Below are positions 47,201-60,743 of a stretch of 64,000 nt of DNA, in pieces. Numbering within the stretch: position 1 is the first letter of the stretch; each line of letters starts with the position of its first letter. The notes below the pieces were generated by a model. That model saw only the letters and a list, made by a program, of their open reading frames with translations, was not told the origin of the DNA and did no database searches. The position numbers were made by a program, and so were the translations under genes. The stretch is from the NCBI GenBank assembly GCA_030141605.1, contig JAQGDQ010000300.1, positions 78,501-142,500 of the forward strand, written 5' to 3'. This stretch comes from Tubiluchus corallicola. Lineage: Eukaryota > Priapulida > Priapulimorpha > Priapulimorphida > Tubiluchidae.

Positions 47201-50200
47201 TAGCAGACATTCTCCTGAACAGCCTAGTACCTAATTTGTAAGCATTTAGTTATGTCTGTGCTCAAACAGTAGCAGAAAAGTCACAAGTCTTATAAGACCT
47301 ATTTTGAATGGTGTGGTCCTGAAAGAGTGGACATCATACCTTACTGGATGGGTAACTCACACCTTAGTTTCTGACAATCACTCTAAACATTACGAAATAA
47401 GTACAGGAACAGACTGCAAACTTAAACAGATATTGCCTCAGTACAACGAAGACAAAATTAATTAAAATTAGTCAAAATTAAACAAAGTTAGTCAAAATTA
47501 GTTAATTAATTATTCAGCTAAGTAATATGTTGGCCACAAGTAATTTCATTGTACTGGTATTCAGGAAGTGCCATCGATTTCATAAGCTAGTAGCAAAAAA
47601 AACTTAGACAAAGGGAACTGGTTTTTACCTACCATTATGTGCCTCCACCTGAAGTTCTGGTGAAGCCAAGTAATACTGGTCGCACAAAAATCTTGCATTG
47701 TCAAAAGCATCTAAAAATTTCAAAAAAATGAATAAGTGCAAATTCTTGATGCTTGTGTTTTACTAAGAAATCTCACAGAAAGTTTCCATGCTTCATAACA
47801 TAACAACATATGTGTTGTTGTGATCACAAAGTCAGTTTTTGCGGAGGAGTTAGTTTATCGATTTTACATACACAGCAAGAGTTAACCAATCTCCTCGGCA
47901 TATTAAAGAGAGCAAGTTACGTATTGGTTTTTCTCAAACATGAATACTTATCATCAAATGCTCCATTACAAAAATCTCAATCGAAACTTACCACATACGA
48001 CTGCCATGACATCACAATTTGGATCAATAGCTCCCACATTTCGCTGGAGTGCGCCAGTCTCTTTTCTAAACAGCAAAGCTACAAACAAAACACAATGATG
48101 ACAAAAGTTACCAACAGTAATACCTAAAGCTTTACATTTCCATAATAGATGGGTTCAAATTTAAATTTCTAAATCTAAATTTCCAAAAAGCACCAGCATT
48201 TTAATTTTGCTTGAGAAAAGAAAAACGATCTGTCTGATTGTTAAAGGGAGACGTCATGCTTGTAGCAATAATCAGCGGTGACTAACAACTAATTAACTGA
48301 AGAATGGGGAGCTGAACATGGAATTGAACCCAGAATCACCTGGATTTCGCGGCAGCTCTGCCATTTGAGCTACCAAATCAACATGGAAAAGCAAATCTGA
48401 GATCTCACCCCAGTTGCAGACAATTAATCAAAGCCATACAAGTGCTGCTAGTGATATATTACTATGTGTGTGCTTGCAAACCAAAAGTCAGCATAGTTAA
48501 AACTACGTTATGATGCTTCAAAGTAGAATATACCAAAAATTTGATCGAACGTCAATTTTGGATAAAAATAAATCCTCAAGTCAATGTATTGGACTTTTAT
48601 ATTCTAGCATCAAATCATCAGGAAAATGTTAAACAAATACTAAAAGTCTTATTTTATAATACCTAAAAACTAGTACTGCAATTGTAAAAAATTTGTATTT
48701 TCAAACTTCGATAGTAGCTCATTGAAGTGGTCATTTTGCTTCGGTTTTTTTCTGCTGCCAAGCCCAGATCTTCGTCAGGAAAAGCCATCTACTGGATTTA
48801 AACATAACTTTAATGTGTTCTTGTAAAGTCCATAGCAACCAACATTTATACGGTTGCTAAGTGTTTTGTAGAAATGCGACAAAATACAATGGCTAACTTT
48901 AACAGAGATTTTCTCAAAATTATGTTTTTCAGTGAGTAGCCTGCATCTCAATTTCAACGTGGATTATCTCAGCTTAGAAATAAGACAGAACGATGAGCTT
49001 GGTATCAAAATGATCCTCATGAAATGGAGATTCAGGATATGTGAATAACTAGAAAAACTTAATTGCAAACTTGTGGACAATTTTGCTATGCAAGCACACA
49101 CATATTGAATACACTCAATAGTAGAAGTTGTGATTCATAAGCTTTTTTATGCAATGCAAAAATTATTTCAGGAAAAAAATGCATGATCGACTGAGTATCA
49201 TACAAAAACCAAACAATTAATGCAACCTACTATGTTGGTTGATCAACATTCGAATTCCAATGCGACTCATAAAGAATCTATCAAGGAAGTACTGAATACT
49301 GTTTTCGGTTGTGTGATCAATGCCGTGCATATCACGCAGCTCTATAACTCCCTAAAAAGTTAAATAACGAGCACATAATTAATTCACTTTAGTTATCTTA
49401 AACTATTATTTAACAATAGCAGTTTGTACCAGTAACAGATTAGTTATTGTTAAAAATACCCTTACTTATAAGCTTAGCAAACGAAAAACATGCCATGCCT
49501 AGATGAAACAGTAGCAGCTTAAAATTATGCAAACTGCACGTGTAAAAATTTAAAAGTGACCGCCTACATGTGCACCCACTGTTAGTGCAAAACGAAAACA
49601 CTGACCACTTTAAATTACTACTCTTAAGTAGTTACTGTGCAAAATTGTGATTTTATACCAGAATCCCCATAAGTTTTTTTCAAAGAAATATGGAGCACCT
49701 TTTAGAAGCTTAAATAGACAACCTTTTGCATACATGGTAACATCAAGTGTACTGTAATTTTACCCTCTATAATATGATAATTCTATATTTTCATGTGACG
49801 TATACAACAGCGTTTTACAGCCCAACTTCGTAATAATGCCACATCTAGGACCCACTAAATTTGGCAATATAGCGAGGCTGGCAATAAAGTGAACTTCATC
49901 AAATATCTAACTAATTTAAAGCGAAACATTTAATTAAAATAAGTAATGTATGTCAGTTATGTTATACTTAGTGTCTAGATGGATTTTAATTTATTGTGGT
50001 GCCAAACAATAAGTGCAAAAAGACCGAACATTTAATTATATTCATGTGTAACAGCTCTGTCATATTTAGATGAATTTTTGTTTTATACCTAGATGGACCT
50101 CCACGAAAAACTAAGAGAATCTGATAATTTGTAGGAGATAATTAACCCTTTCATACCCATTGTATCCCGTGGGATAAAAGAATATTTTCTGCTTTTAAAA

Positions 50201-53200
50201 TTAATAAAATTTTAAAACTGACAGTTATTTGATCTGTTAATAGTTATTTTGATTTAAGCCAATAACAATAGACTAAAAATGGTGATAAAATGGCAAACTA
50301 GAAAATCTACATAGCACAAAAAACTGCTCAAGGTACAGTACTTTAGAGAGGACTTTGTACAGATCAGCATAGCGTGCATACTAAATGTCTTAAATACTTT
50401 AAAAAATTATCAGCAGTTACAGAATGAAGCACATTTTTTGCTTTTGTTGTGTTTTTTGCATATGACAAAGAATGTTGTGTAAATTCCCACAGGATACATT
50501 GGGAACAAAAGTATCAAGCCAAAAAAATTTTTCTTATTAAAAAAATAATTTGGGACTGAAAGGGTTAACAACAAATACATCACACTACTAATATAAGTGC
50601 CCGGATTTTGCTTAAGTTAGAAAGCTGCAGGCAAACTCAGCTCACTGTGCTGTCCACAACACACTGTCTTGCTTTACAATGAAAAGTTGTCAAATTACTG
50701 TTGGCAATTTATAACCAAAGTTCGTAAAATGAACACCTGTTATTTGGCCATTCCTACTCTAACAATAAAGTTTAAATACCTACTAAATTAATGTTTTGCA
50801 ATGTAATAGCTGTTTGTTATGTAGCAAATCATTGTGCAGCTAGAACTACATTGAGTTTGATTTACAATGTAATTTTAAAATAGATTTTTGACCAGTTGTC
50901 GAACATGCCAACATAAAGCAAAAGAAGGGCATAAGCGAGGTTAGTGCTATTTCGCATACCATACATATAATACATTACAGAATTAGCTAAAGACGCAAAT
51001 TGACAAAGCTGATTATATTATAACGGTGTGCATATCGCAGTTTCGCCATAGTTTCCATTAAAAATTTCCAACATGAAAAAGTTCTCAAATTACTTTTATA
51101 ACTTCACATGTACTAGCAAGTTTTGTTCATTTCATGATAGGAATCACACTTTTTGAAAAATATTTTTGATACTAAAAAAAGTAAGTCACATTCGGAATAA
51201 CTGCAGCAGGTACCACAACTAACTCTGCCCATTGTAATACTTTCAGCAATAAAGCGTAATCACTGATATCACTTGTCATATATCAGGTATTACAGGTACA
51301 ATAGCTGTCAAGTTTGTTGAGTAAAACAATCTCAAATTGCTTAGGTCTGTAACTTCTGAAATAACCTGCAAAAATGATTGGCAGTAAACTTTGATGGGGC
51401 ACATCTACGGAAAAATGATTTAGTTCCAGAAAGCTTCTCAATATGATAAAATTGTCCCAATTCTTTGTCTTATTCATTCACTTAATTGCTGTTAGTTTTA
51501 AAAACACATGTAATTAGAGGCAACATTCTTTACAATCTACATACAACACTAACTTCTCGAGTAAGTACTCTTGAGTTTTGTAATGAAAATGTCTACTATA
51601 AAGATACAGATGTCTCACCTGAACTGTCGTTAATTAATTACTTACCTGAGCCATTGTTTCCACAACGTTAATGTGACGATTTCGCACGTGGGTCAGCGTG
51701 TCACAAAAACTACAAAGAAACACAGTCTTACCAAATAAACAATCGTTAAAACCTACCCGAACACAAGATATGCTGTAAGCTTGGCAGGTTTATTAAAATA
51801 TACTTCAAAAACAAACCACAGTTGAATAAAATAAAATTACCTTTGCAGATCGTCGTCTGTTGGCTTTTCAGTAAGTTCGTCATACTTTACGATTTCAGAG
51901 AAGCTTTGATTATACCTGAAACCATTTGAATGCATTTTAATGGCATGAATATGACACATGAATTATTACATAATAAACCACATTGTTTGGCTAAGGCTGG
52001 ACAGCATCGCAAAAATGGTTGTCGTTTACAACACAGAGGGTAGGATGCACATACACATCCAAATGTAGCTGTGGCACTCCTGCTGGTTCAGTGTCTCAGC
52101 TTAGAGCGATATCCTTGGCAAGGAGCCAGACTCTAGTCACGTCACAAACATAATTTTATGTAGGCCCTGCGTTTGAGTGATTTCCAGCGTGCCGTGTGTC
52201 GAGACATATAAAAAAAGAAAAAAGAAAAACCGGGCGAAAAATTTATTGCAATATTACCAATACCACTATTGTTTGGGCTGTGTAAACAAACAATAGTTCT
52301 TGTTTGTAAAATGCACTGTAGATCAAAGTTAGGGCTGTAGCAATACACGCAGATCACAATATTAACCTCAGGCTGACAATAAACATACTAGTGTTTTCAA
52401 GTAATCGGCCGTGTAATACTTTTTTTACCTCACACCCAGCCAAGAATTTCATATTTTTTGTATGTTTATACACTTGCCTAACGCATTCATGTAAAAGCGT
52501 ATTTTTTTATTTAAAACATAAAAACATAATTATTACAATGTTGTTGTTTTGGTAAGTATGCAGCCATGTTTTTCTACAGCTAACTCTTGGTCCAACAGCG
52601 CTGCCGTTTTGTATGATGCTGATTATCATATTGGAGGCTAAAATGTAACATATTTCCTGCCAAATTAGCGTATTAACAGCCAAGCCATGTTGCCGCTTAT
52701 ACCATAATTATCAGAACATGCATTCATATCACACAAAAAAACATTACATGATGACTGTTATACGAGGTTTCAGTAATGCCAAAGAAAAAAGTAAAAAACC
52801 AAGTGTGAAAAAAATGTGTATCGAATAAATTTAAAACATTACTGCTAACCAGTGGCAAATAACAAACTGATTTCAGCCGATTTTAAGTATTTTACAATCT
52901 CACTTTAAACATGCACAAAGCATTGAAAAATTTATTTGAAAAAATGTTTCCTCCCTCCCTAGTGACATCTTTTGAGCTCATGAGGCAAGACACAAACATT
53001 TTTTGTGGCGGGCCTCACGATACACCTCAGTTAATGCAGGCCTTACAAAAGAACTTGGTGAATCTGTTGATAATAAATGCTAAACATGCTAAACAAACAG
53101 TAGTTTTAGGATCGCTAAATGCTAAAATAACTCGATTAACTGTATGATTTTTATTTTTTACTTGTTTAGTGCGTAGGCTATTGTTTGGATCATAAGTCAC

Positions 53201-55760
53201 AATTAAAGCAAGGCATATCAATAATTTATATTCAAAACTTGCTTGTGCATTTTTTGTTTCACATTTGCCATTTCACAAGTTTACGTGCAAACAACATAAT
53301 TAGCCCACTACAAGTTAAACACTTTGCCTCTTCAACTGCTCTGGCTGCTAGCAATGCCTGTCTTGAGTCAACTCCTGCTCATTGCACTGATTGAGAGGTA
53401 TCTACAGTCAACTCCACAGCTGCAGCTTGAATTACTTCAAATCATTTTAGCGGCATACGGTTAAGCAGGTGCTAATTTGCTTAATATCACTGACTCAAAT
53501 CCTCACAATACGAGTGCACTTAGGCGATATGCACATCGTTTCAAGAGATATCACAACGCATCGATACACTGATGTATCATTATAGACCTAATCAAGAACT
53601 AAAAGCATTCAAAGTATTTCTACGAAAATCATGGAGTTACATCAAAAATGTTTTTCACGTAATTTATCCATCTTCATGACATGTTCTGCATGAAGTGCCA
53701 AAATAAATAGGATAAATAAAGGCTATTAGTTATAGATGGAGGAATCATCGTGTCAAAAATCTAATCATGCTTTTGCAAAAAATTCTTTTCAAAGAAAAAT
53801 GACAGTTATATTTTAAACATGCTTAAATAATTTCACAATGCATTTTTAGCCAAACAAAAGAGTAAAAAGAACATTGAAAGAACAGTACTGATTGTATATA
53901 AGCAGACAATGTTTTGTACAACTCTGAATTATGCAATCTAGAACTATTACAATTTTATGAAAAGTCTCACCATGCCTTCACCAGCTGTACTGATGGCATC
54001 TGTAATAAATTTTCAGGTAACAAATGAATTTCCTGCATGATATTAGCTAGTCGAACTGGCAACTCTTTCCGCAGAAAAAGATAAGAATGCTTTTCAAATG
54101 CAACTTTCCCTACAAAAAATGATAAATCACGACTGAACAATAATGCAGGTATATAATTCCTAATTTGTAGGAAAACAGGGCTCCAAATATATGTGCTAAT
54201 GTTCACAAAAATTACGTTTCACCTGTTCCAGTTGTAATGGTATCTAATATTCACTGTTTTGGGGGTTAGACTGCCTAAAATATCATAAACTTCCCAGCAT
54301 GTAATACAATTGAATATAATACTGTCCATTCTATGTTAAAAATGCTTTACTAAATACGTAACTTTCTTGTTTCTTTTAACCACTTCACTGCCTGTATGTC
54401 AAGAATCTCCCACCACGAAAATGCTATTCTAACTGGCCTGTATGACGAGACTATACCGTTATGCTTAATATGCAAATTAATTGATGCCTATGCCAGGAAC
54501 AATAATACTTACACACGCCATGTGCACTTGAAGAATCAAGCTACAGGGAACAAAAGAAAGGGGTGTCCTCTGTTGTCTGATAAAGGTAATATACAAGCTA
54601 CAACGTAAGGCCAAAAAATTGCAAAACTTGCAAAAAAGATTGCTGTTAATGCTGAATGCTATCAGCTGCCTACGTTGTGACTGGTGTTCTGTGTAGTTTT
54701 TTATGCTTTTTATTGATTTTTGTCTATTCAAAATGGCTCAGAAAAGGTACAGTGTAGAACAACCTTTCCAGATTTGTCGTCGACTCATCAGATGACGGTA
54801 GGTAAAGCCAAGCCAGTCTATGAACGTGATTAGATATGGCTGGTTCAATGTATGGTTGATAAACTATGTACATGCAAGTTAAAAATTATAGCTATAGGCC
54901 TATCATTGCCTTTATTTTTCATACACTAGAATGGCTATTGCGTCAAATAGCAAAGTTTGAAATTTGAATACGAGCCGTTGTACTTTCATATTTTACAAAA
55001 AAAGTTGTAATTTGTTATATCAGCAGCAGCACTGGCCGTTGTTGGGGGGGGGGGGGGGATTTAGTGACACAGAAGCTATGATGGCAGTAAAAGCAATAGT
55101 AACAATTGTAGTGGCAGAAGTGGATGTGATGTATGTTTTTAAATAAATGACAGAGACATCTGTACTCTGCCTGAACAATTGTTATTTAATCAGACAGCAA
55201 AATTATGAATACACTAATAAATCGAATGCTCACAAGCAAAACAGCCTGCAGCTGAAATTATGAATCTTCTGAAATAAAAATTATGAAATTATGTATTCTT
55301 CTATAATTAGCTATTTCATCAAGAGATAAAATTAATTAACTATACTGCTGTTATTGATTTCTGCTTTCTCAAAATTTAAAAAAATTATGTACGTACTAAA
55401 AAAAAATCAAACATTTTTCTTGTGTAACCAACTCAAACATATACCAAAGTCCATGAAAAGTTGTTTTGATGTAAGCACAATTACATACTAATTATGATAT
55501 TAATGCAAGATAAAAAATTTAAGACTACAAAGTTATACAAAAACAATCTTAATGAAAAGTGAAAACTACACGTTGAACCCACACTTACAGAAGAAAAATG
55601 AGCGAACCATGTGAGAGCATATGAAAGCCAATTTAGTTAAAAACTTACCAAAATCTATAAACTGCTTGATAGAAAGTGGCGAAGGACTATACTGGGAGTA
55701 GAAGTCAATAGTCTTGACTTGTCGAGATAGTTCAGCTAACAATCTACACGTGACTTTCAT
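41291..55760 (-). CDS. PDK: Pyruvate dehydrogenase kinase, mitochondrial (11 exons)
   Basis: Exons from 5' to 3': 55760-55649, 54109-53971, 51915-51841, 51709-51646, 49351-49231, 48078-47992, 47710-47633, 46545-46469, 44262-44161, 42926-42702 and 41410-41291. They total 1200 bases, or 399 residues plus a stop, close to the roughly 400 of animal PDKs. The enzyme phosphorylates the E1-alpha subunit of pyruvate dehydrogenase in the matrix and switches it off. Visible motifs are [28 protein letters not shown] (118-121), the N-box HMLFELFKN (His244, catalytic Glu248, Mg-binding Asn252), G1 box SDKGGG (Asp288), G2 box GYGYGLP (324-330) and TDAVIYLK. The N-terminus is short and Arg/Lys-containing, as in matrix-targeted PDKs. 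The C-terminal DW motif of other PDKs is Glu389-Trp390. The introns hold many MITEs. The branched-chain kinase is less likely because of NYMYSTAP and the overall fit. Confidence 0.96.
41635..42257 (+). mobile_element. TTAA-flanked MITE, family B, copy 3
   Basis: It runs from TTAA-AGGAAGACAGGATG to GGTCCGGTTTTGCT-TTAA, in the same orientation as copy 1. It lies in the last intron of the kinase gene. Confidence 0.75.
43584..44097. mobile_element. hAT-like MITE with 8-bp target duplication
   Basis: Inverted ends CAGTGGCAGCTCG and CGAGCTGCCGCTG match at 12 of 13 positions. The flanking octamers are ATCAAAAC (43576-43583) and ATCAGAAC (44098-44105). GGGGGGTGCTG and GGGGGTGCTATAG lie just inside the ends, as in a known kind of hAT element. 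The element is non-coding and lies in a kinase intron. Confidence 0.82.
44438..44844 (+). mobile_element. TTAA-type MITE, family A, copy 3 (internally deleted)
   Basis: It has the family ends AAAGCACAAGAAAACC and TTTTCTTGTCCT-TTAA. The left TTAA is changed to TAAA. It is about 240 bases shorter than copy 1, by loss of the middle. Confidence 0.72.
45155..45610 (+). repeat. Dispersed repeat, family C, copy 1
   Basis: This stretch is an inverted, diverged copy of 52555-53020: shared blocks include ATAATTATGGTATAAGCGGCAA, CCACTGGTTAGCAGTA and CCTCATGAG. No inverted ends or coding sequence were recognised. Both copies are in kinase introns. Confidence 0.65.
46013..46222 (-). mobile_element. TTAA-type MITE, family A, copy 4 (truncated)
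   Basis: It ends GTTTTCTTGTGCT-TTAA at 46222, the family left end in reverse orientation. Similarity to copy 1 fades near 46013, so the other end is missing. Confidence 0.65.
48300..48390 (-). mobile_element. tRNA-derived SINE head
   Basis: On the minus strand the stretch reads GGTAGCTCAAATGGCAGAGC (A box with a GCTC/GAGC D stem) and, about 25 bases on, GGGTTCAATTCC (B box). The anticodon and T stems do not pair well, so this is a SINE head or tRNA pseudogene rather than a working tRNA. It lies in a kinase intron. Confidence 0.5.
48465..49102 (+). mobile_element. TA-flanked MITE, family D, copy 1
   Basis: Inverted ends TGTGTGTGCTTGCA and TGCAAGCACACACA are flanked by TA on both sides, as for Tc1/mariner-type insertions. 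An inverted copy is at 56049-56684. The element is non-coding and lies in a kinase intron. Confidence 0.75.
52555..53020 (-). repeat. Dispersed repeat, family C, copy 2
   Basis: Reverse-complement relative of 45155-45610, in the kinase intron between coding exons 2 and 3. Its ends are uncertain. Confidence 0.62.
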
Positions 55761-56048
55761 TGTGTATCGTATGGTAAAAACACAAGGTTAGAACACAATA
55801 GGTATTACATCAGGAATTAACTGCCATCTGAAGAATAGTCATTACGCAGATCATATGAAGCACTCACTGCATAGCCAAGTACATTGTCACTTGTCATGCA
55901 ATTTCTTTGGTTTCAGTGCTCAGTTGGCAATATACATACAGTGAAAACAACCCTGAAACAAAAACAGCAATTAATAAAGTACGTAATAATCATTTTAAAT
56001 CAAGAACCACACAAGTACAAGTACACTGAATTGACACCACAAATTATA

Positions 56049-56684
56049 CATGTGCTTGCATAGCAACATCGTCCATAAGTCGGCTATTAAGCTTTTCTAG
56101 TTATTCATATACCCTGAATCTCCATTTCATGAGGATCATTGTGATACCAAGCTCATTGCTCTATGTCATTTTTACGCTAAGATAACCCACATCAAAAATG
56201 AGTTGCAGGCTATGCACTGAAAAACACAATCTTGAGAAAATCGCTGTTAAAGCCAGCCATTGTTTTTCTTCGTGTCTCTACAAAACACTTAGCAACCATA
56301 CGAACATGTGGTTGCTATGAACTCTCCAAAAGCACATTGAAGTTACGTTTAAATACAGCAGATGGGGCCCTTCCTGACAAGGATCTGGGCTTGTCAATAA
56401 AAAAAACCCGAAGCAAAATGACTTTTTCCACGAGCTACTATCAGATTTTGAAAATACGAGTTTTTTTACAATTGCATGACTAGCTTCTAGCCAGAAAAGT
56501 GGGTACGAAGTGAAAAATTAGATTTTTGGTGTTTTTAGGATATTTTCTTGATACTTAGCATTGTTTTTATAAAAAAACAAAAAAATCAAAATTTGACCAA
56601 ATTTTTGATGCATTCTACTTTGAAGCAGCATAACGTAGTTTTAAAAATGCGGACTCATGGACGGTTTTGGTTTGCAAGCACACA
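56049..56684 (-). mobile_element. TA-flanked MITE, family D, copy 2
   Basis: It begins near CATGTGCTTGCATAGCAA and ends TTTGCAAGCACACA followed by TA. It is the inverse orientation of copy 1 and diverged from it by many substitutions. It lies about 290 bases upstream of the kinase start codon, in its 5' flank or a 5' UTR intron. Confidence 0.7.
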
Positions 56685-58416
56685 TACAATTTTTGGACGA
56701 AAGGCTGAAAACAATGGGCTACCAATGAAATCTAGAATAGGCACTGTAATATAGGTGTGTAAATTACTATAGGAGAGGCTTTTCAGGGTTTAGAGTTTGT
56801 TGTCACACAGGGTGAGTAAGAGACTTCAGCTTTTCTTCTTTCATTTATATTCGTATTTAAAGCGAAAATAGAGGAAACTAACTCCATTAAAATCTCATAT
56901 TAAGGTTAAAATTTAACATTAGAAAGTTATCTCATGTATACTGTCCACACCAAACTTCCCACAGCAGATTTTTCACCTGTTTTTACTTAACACAGCACAA
57001 ACAAATATTAAAATTTAACAAGGGGATCTTAGAGTTGTCAACAATCAATTGACAATAAGCCTAATCGAAAGGGAGACAAAATTTCCAATTTGTAAGTGCT
57101 TACAAGATTGAAGCTTGTGATTTTTACTATAAGCGTACATTTTTCGTATAACTATAAGTTCGACCCGCACAGTTAACCGAAATATACTGCAGAGACGATA
57201 AACCTCCTCAAGTTAAAAAGGAAACATATATAATAACGTACAAGTAAGAGTTCGGAGATACCAACGCAAACCAAACATTGTCACAAAACGATCATTATTT
57301 GGCAACACTGTAACATCCGATACTTATAACCTTCGCAACAGGTCATAACTAAAAATAATCAAAATACCAAACTGAACCAAAAAACAAACAAAACACGTGA
57401 CATCTTAAAAGCTTAACGTTGAAATACCGGAAAACATCGTTGAATTGTGGTACTACGGACACGAGCAGCTGAGGGCAGCACAAGCAAAAGATTTCTTACG
57501 ACTACACTCGCATGTAGTCCGCTCTCAGGTGCAGGGGTAACATAACGTTATGCCAGGGTGGCAAAAACAACGAGTACTTGCACGGAACTACAAATATGAT
57601 GCTACTATATAACATGATAATTGTTAATCACATACGTCTCTCATTTGCCACTATTAGCACCACTTAGTTACCCAGATAAATAGTAGAGCTTTATAATAGG
57701 GGTGATCGTTAGGTCACACCATTATGACATTTCGCCACTCCGTCTCAACACAATTATAGTGAATTGTAATGCGTAGACATTGTATATGTATATGAAATGG
57801 GACAAAGAAACTAAATACAGCTTTAAAAATCTAATTTAATCTGAAAAGAACAATTTATTGCGTCAAAGTATTGCACGAGAATCTATCATCCCCAGAAATT
57901 TCAGTATGCAATTTTGTGTGGTTAGCCCAGCCTGCAATGTTGAGGGGTACGATTGGATCAGATTAAACTGAATGGCCACCCCGCTTAATAGTGATGGCAT
58001 GATAGATCCTCTATTGCCTCAGCAATACATTAGTGCATTAAACTGGGCTGTACTGTTACTCCTTGTTTTGTAACCACCCTAGCAAAAAGTTAATATTACA
58101 TTCTGCATCAACAATAGGAATTATTAACCTTTTGCCACAGGGATACAGGAGTAATAGGATAGAAAAATTTATTGCATCAATGTGTTTCTGAATCAACAGA
58201 GAATCGCTCCTGCATTTAATACTGAATGTGGAAACCACCTGGCAACATTGAGGGGTTTAATTGGAGATTTGGAGAGATCAGATCAAACTCATGATCTTCC
58301 AACACATTTCGGAGACGTTGAGCAAGCTTGTAATTTGAATGCAAAGCAAAAGTACGTCCGTGCATAATTTCAGCCTAAACTCTACATGTACGTTTCAGCT
58401 CCAATCGTGTGTTCAG
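56685..58416. other. Upstream region of the kinase gene, no gene seen
   Basis: AT-rich sequence without recognisable coding exons. It may include the kinase promoter and untranslated exons, which cannot be placed without transcripts. Confidence 0.4.
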
Positions 58417-58802
58417 TAGGGTTGAGCATCGAACGTTCGAGTTCGAGCGTTCGAATTTGATTCCAACGAGTTTTTTAGGTCAAATTCGATTCGAACCTAA
58501 AACTATAGATTCGAATAGTTAGCACTTTAATCACATACGTTCTTTATCATTAAAACGATTTAAACATAATTTAGCTATGATTTCTGTGCACAATTTTAAA
58601 CAAATTATTAGTGGCTTTACTGCAGAACAAAATCGAGTAACATGCATCATCTTTGTAAGACTCATTTTACTGGTGGTTCGAAAATTTGTTCGGAAATCTT
58701 TCAATCTCAATTCGAATTCGAAATACTGAAGTTCAGTTCGATTTGAGTTCGAAAATTAGATTCGATTCGAATTTGATTTCTAGTTCAGAATGCTCATCCC
58801 TG
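58417..58802 (+). mobile_element. hAT-like MITE with exact 8-bp target duplication
   Basis: The ends TAGGGTTGAGCA and TGCTCATCCCTG are inverted repeats. The octamer GTGTTCAG occurs exactly on both sides (58409-58416 and 58803-58810). The body is rich in TTCGAA-type motifs and related to 39996-40384. No coding sequence is present. Confidence 0.85.
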
Positions 58803-58810
58803 GTGTTCAG

Positions 58811-60743
58811 TGGGTTTGGATCCTAAACTTGCTCAAATGCTACAGATGAGGACAATTTCTGTATGACAAGCATACCGCGTAGTTTATAATACTAGTACAG
58901 TACCATTTTGGCAAGTATGACAAAGCGCCTTAGTTAAGCTGTCGTCATTTTAACTCATTTCCTTTTTCTGTACATTTATTTGGCTACACACATGTGCGCT
59001 CTGTACAGCATGAGCCTATTTTCACAAGCGTTATTGAATGACTCACAGAAAAAATTCGGCGCCTTCTATCGCTAGGCAAATAGATTTAATTAGAATAGGA
59101 CGTTTCAGTTAAATCCTAAACTATTCTCAGCTGGCATATATGTAATAAATGTGTTAATTAATTCGCAGTAAAATTTTATAGCTAAAAACTTTTCCACATT
59201 ATAAAATATATAAAAATAACCTACACCATCAATTGCTACCTGGAATCCATTAAATACTTTACAAGGACTTTATGATTCATTAAAATATTTTGAAAATAAA
59301 CATAAAACAACGAGAGTTTAGATGTGACTCATTGTTTCATTATATTTATTATTAGTGAAAATTTTTGTGATTTTTAGCAGTGCATATACTCTTAATCGTA
59401 AGAACATGTTTTATGAAACCAGTGATCATGACAGCTGCAAAGAACTATAGAAGGTAAAATGTCGCATTGTCTAATATTTCATAAACATGGCTGACGTTTA
59501 ACATGAAATTTGAATTTAAGGCACTGTAAAATTTGTCTAGTTTACAAATTAATAATAAAATTAATTAATAATATAAGATGAAATGATTATTAGACGGGCT
59601 GAAAAAATCCCACATCCACCAGCCCAAGAACTGAACCCAGCTTTCTTGTGATACGTTAAATATAATAAACACTTTAAGGTGGCAAATTGTTCGTTTTTAC
59701 TGATCTGTTTTTTACTGATTAAAAGTTACTGAATTTGTAATAACAGTATTTGTGACGAAATCAGAATAATAATTTGGGACGAAATGCACGCGCATCAAAA
59801 CAGTTTGCAAACCTTGTTCAAATTTTGCAATATGAGTAGCGTATCTATATACGGTACTAATTTCAGTATCCCTGCAGTTTTTGTTTCACTACGTGTACAT
59901 TCGTGCGTGTGTGAAGTATACTTTTGAATTGAATTAATACATGCACTTTTAATTCACATAGGTACATTAAAGTATTCTAGATACATTATGCGAATTCAAT
60001 TTACTTGCCCAGTGTAATTTAAAGCAAAATGCTTAGACAAACCTGTTAAACTTATACGATAAAAATCAGATAAATTTAATAACTTGACAATACAATATAT
60101 AGTTGATTGGTTCCCTAGCAACCATTAATTACAGTCTCTCGTGGAGAAACATCTGAAACAAAATTAAGCACTCAAATTTATCAAACAATAACGCTAGGCC
60201 AATAACGGGACGAATATAACTAATTCTGAATTAAGGAAATACCAGTGCATTATTTATCACTAATTCTTAGTGTAATGCACTGACAAATGACAAATATAGA
60301 AACAGTTTTAAAATAGCCATTTTAGAGCACATTAAAACGAACCAAATTAAGAACATGAAAAGATATTGCTATTGAAGTGACAGTCATAAGACTAAACTCA
60401 CACAAGAATTAAAAATGCACAAATAACAAGTAACACAACTGCATATACAACGTCATTCTCCATTACAGATTTTGTCTCAGTTCAAATGCATATTCATACT
60501 CGTACAAGAACTACTAATGCACGCTGGCATAAAAAGATAAGATTTAAGGCGATCTTTAAACTCGTTAATATTTTCTTATTTTTTACACGTAATGGTAATT
60601 CATTCCAGAGCCTGGAGCCTGCTATTTCAAAAGATCTGCCACCGATTATTGACCATCAGTGGTAGCTAGTTGGTGCAGCAACAGTAATTGCTAGCATGAA
60701 CATGTAATTTGACCTAGGGATACAGGCATGTCATTAAACCATG
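58811..60743. other. Intergenic, no gene seen
   Basis: AT-rich sequence. The part around 60530-60740 (CATTCCAGAGCCTGGAGC) looks like a fragment of a dispersed element, but no family could be established. Confidence 0.4.
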
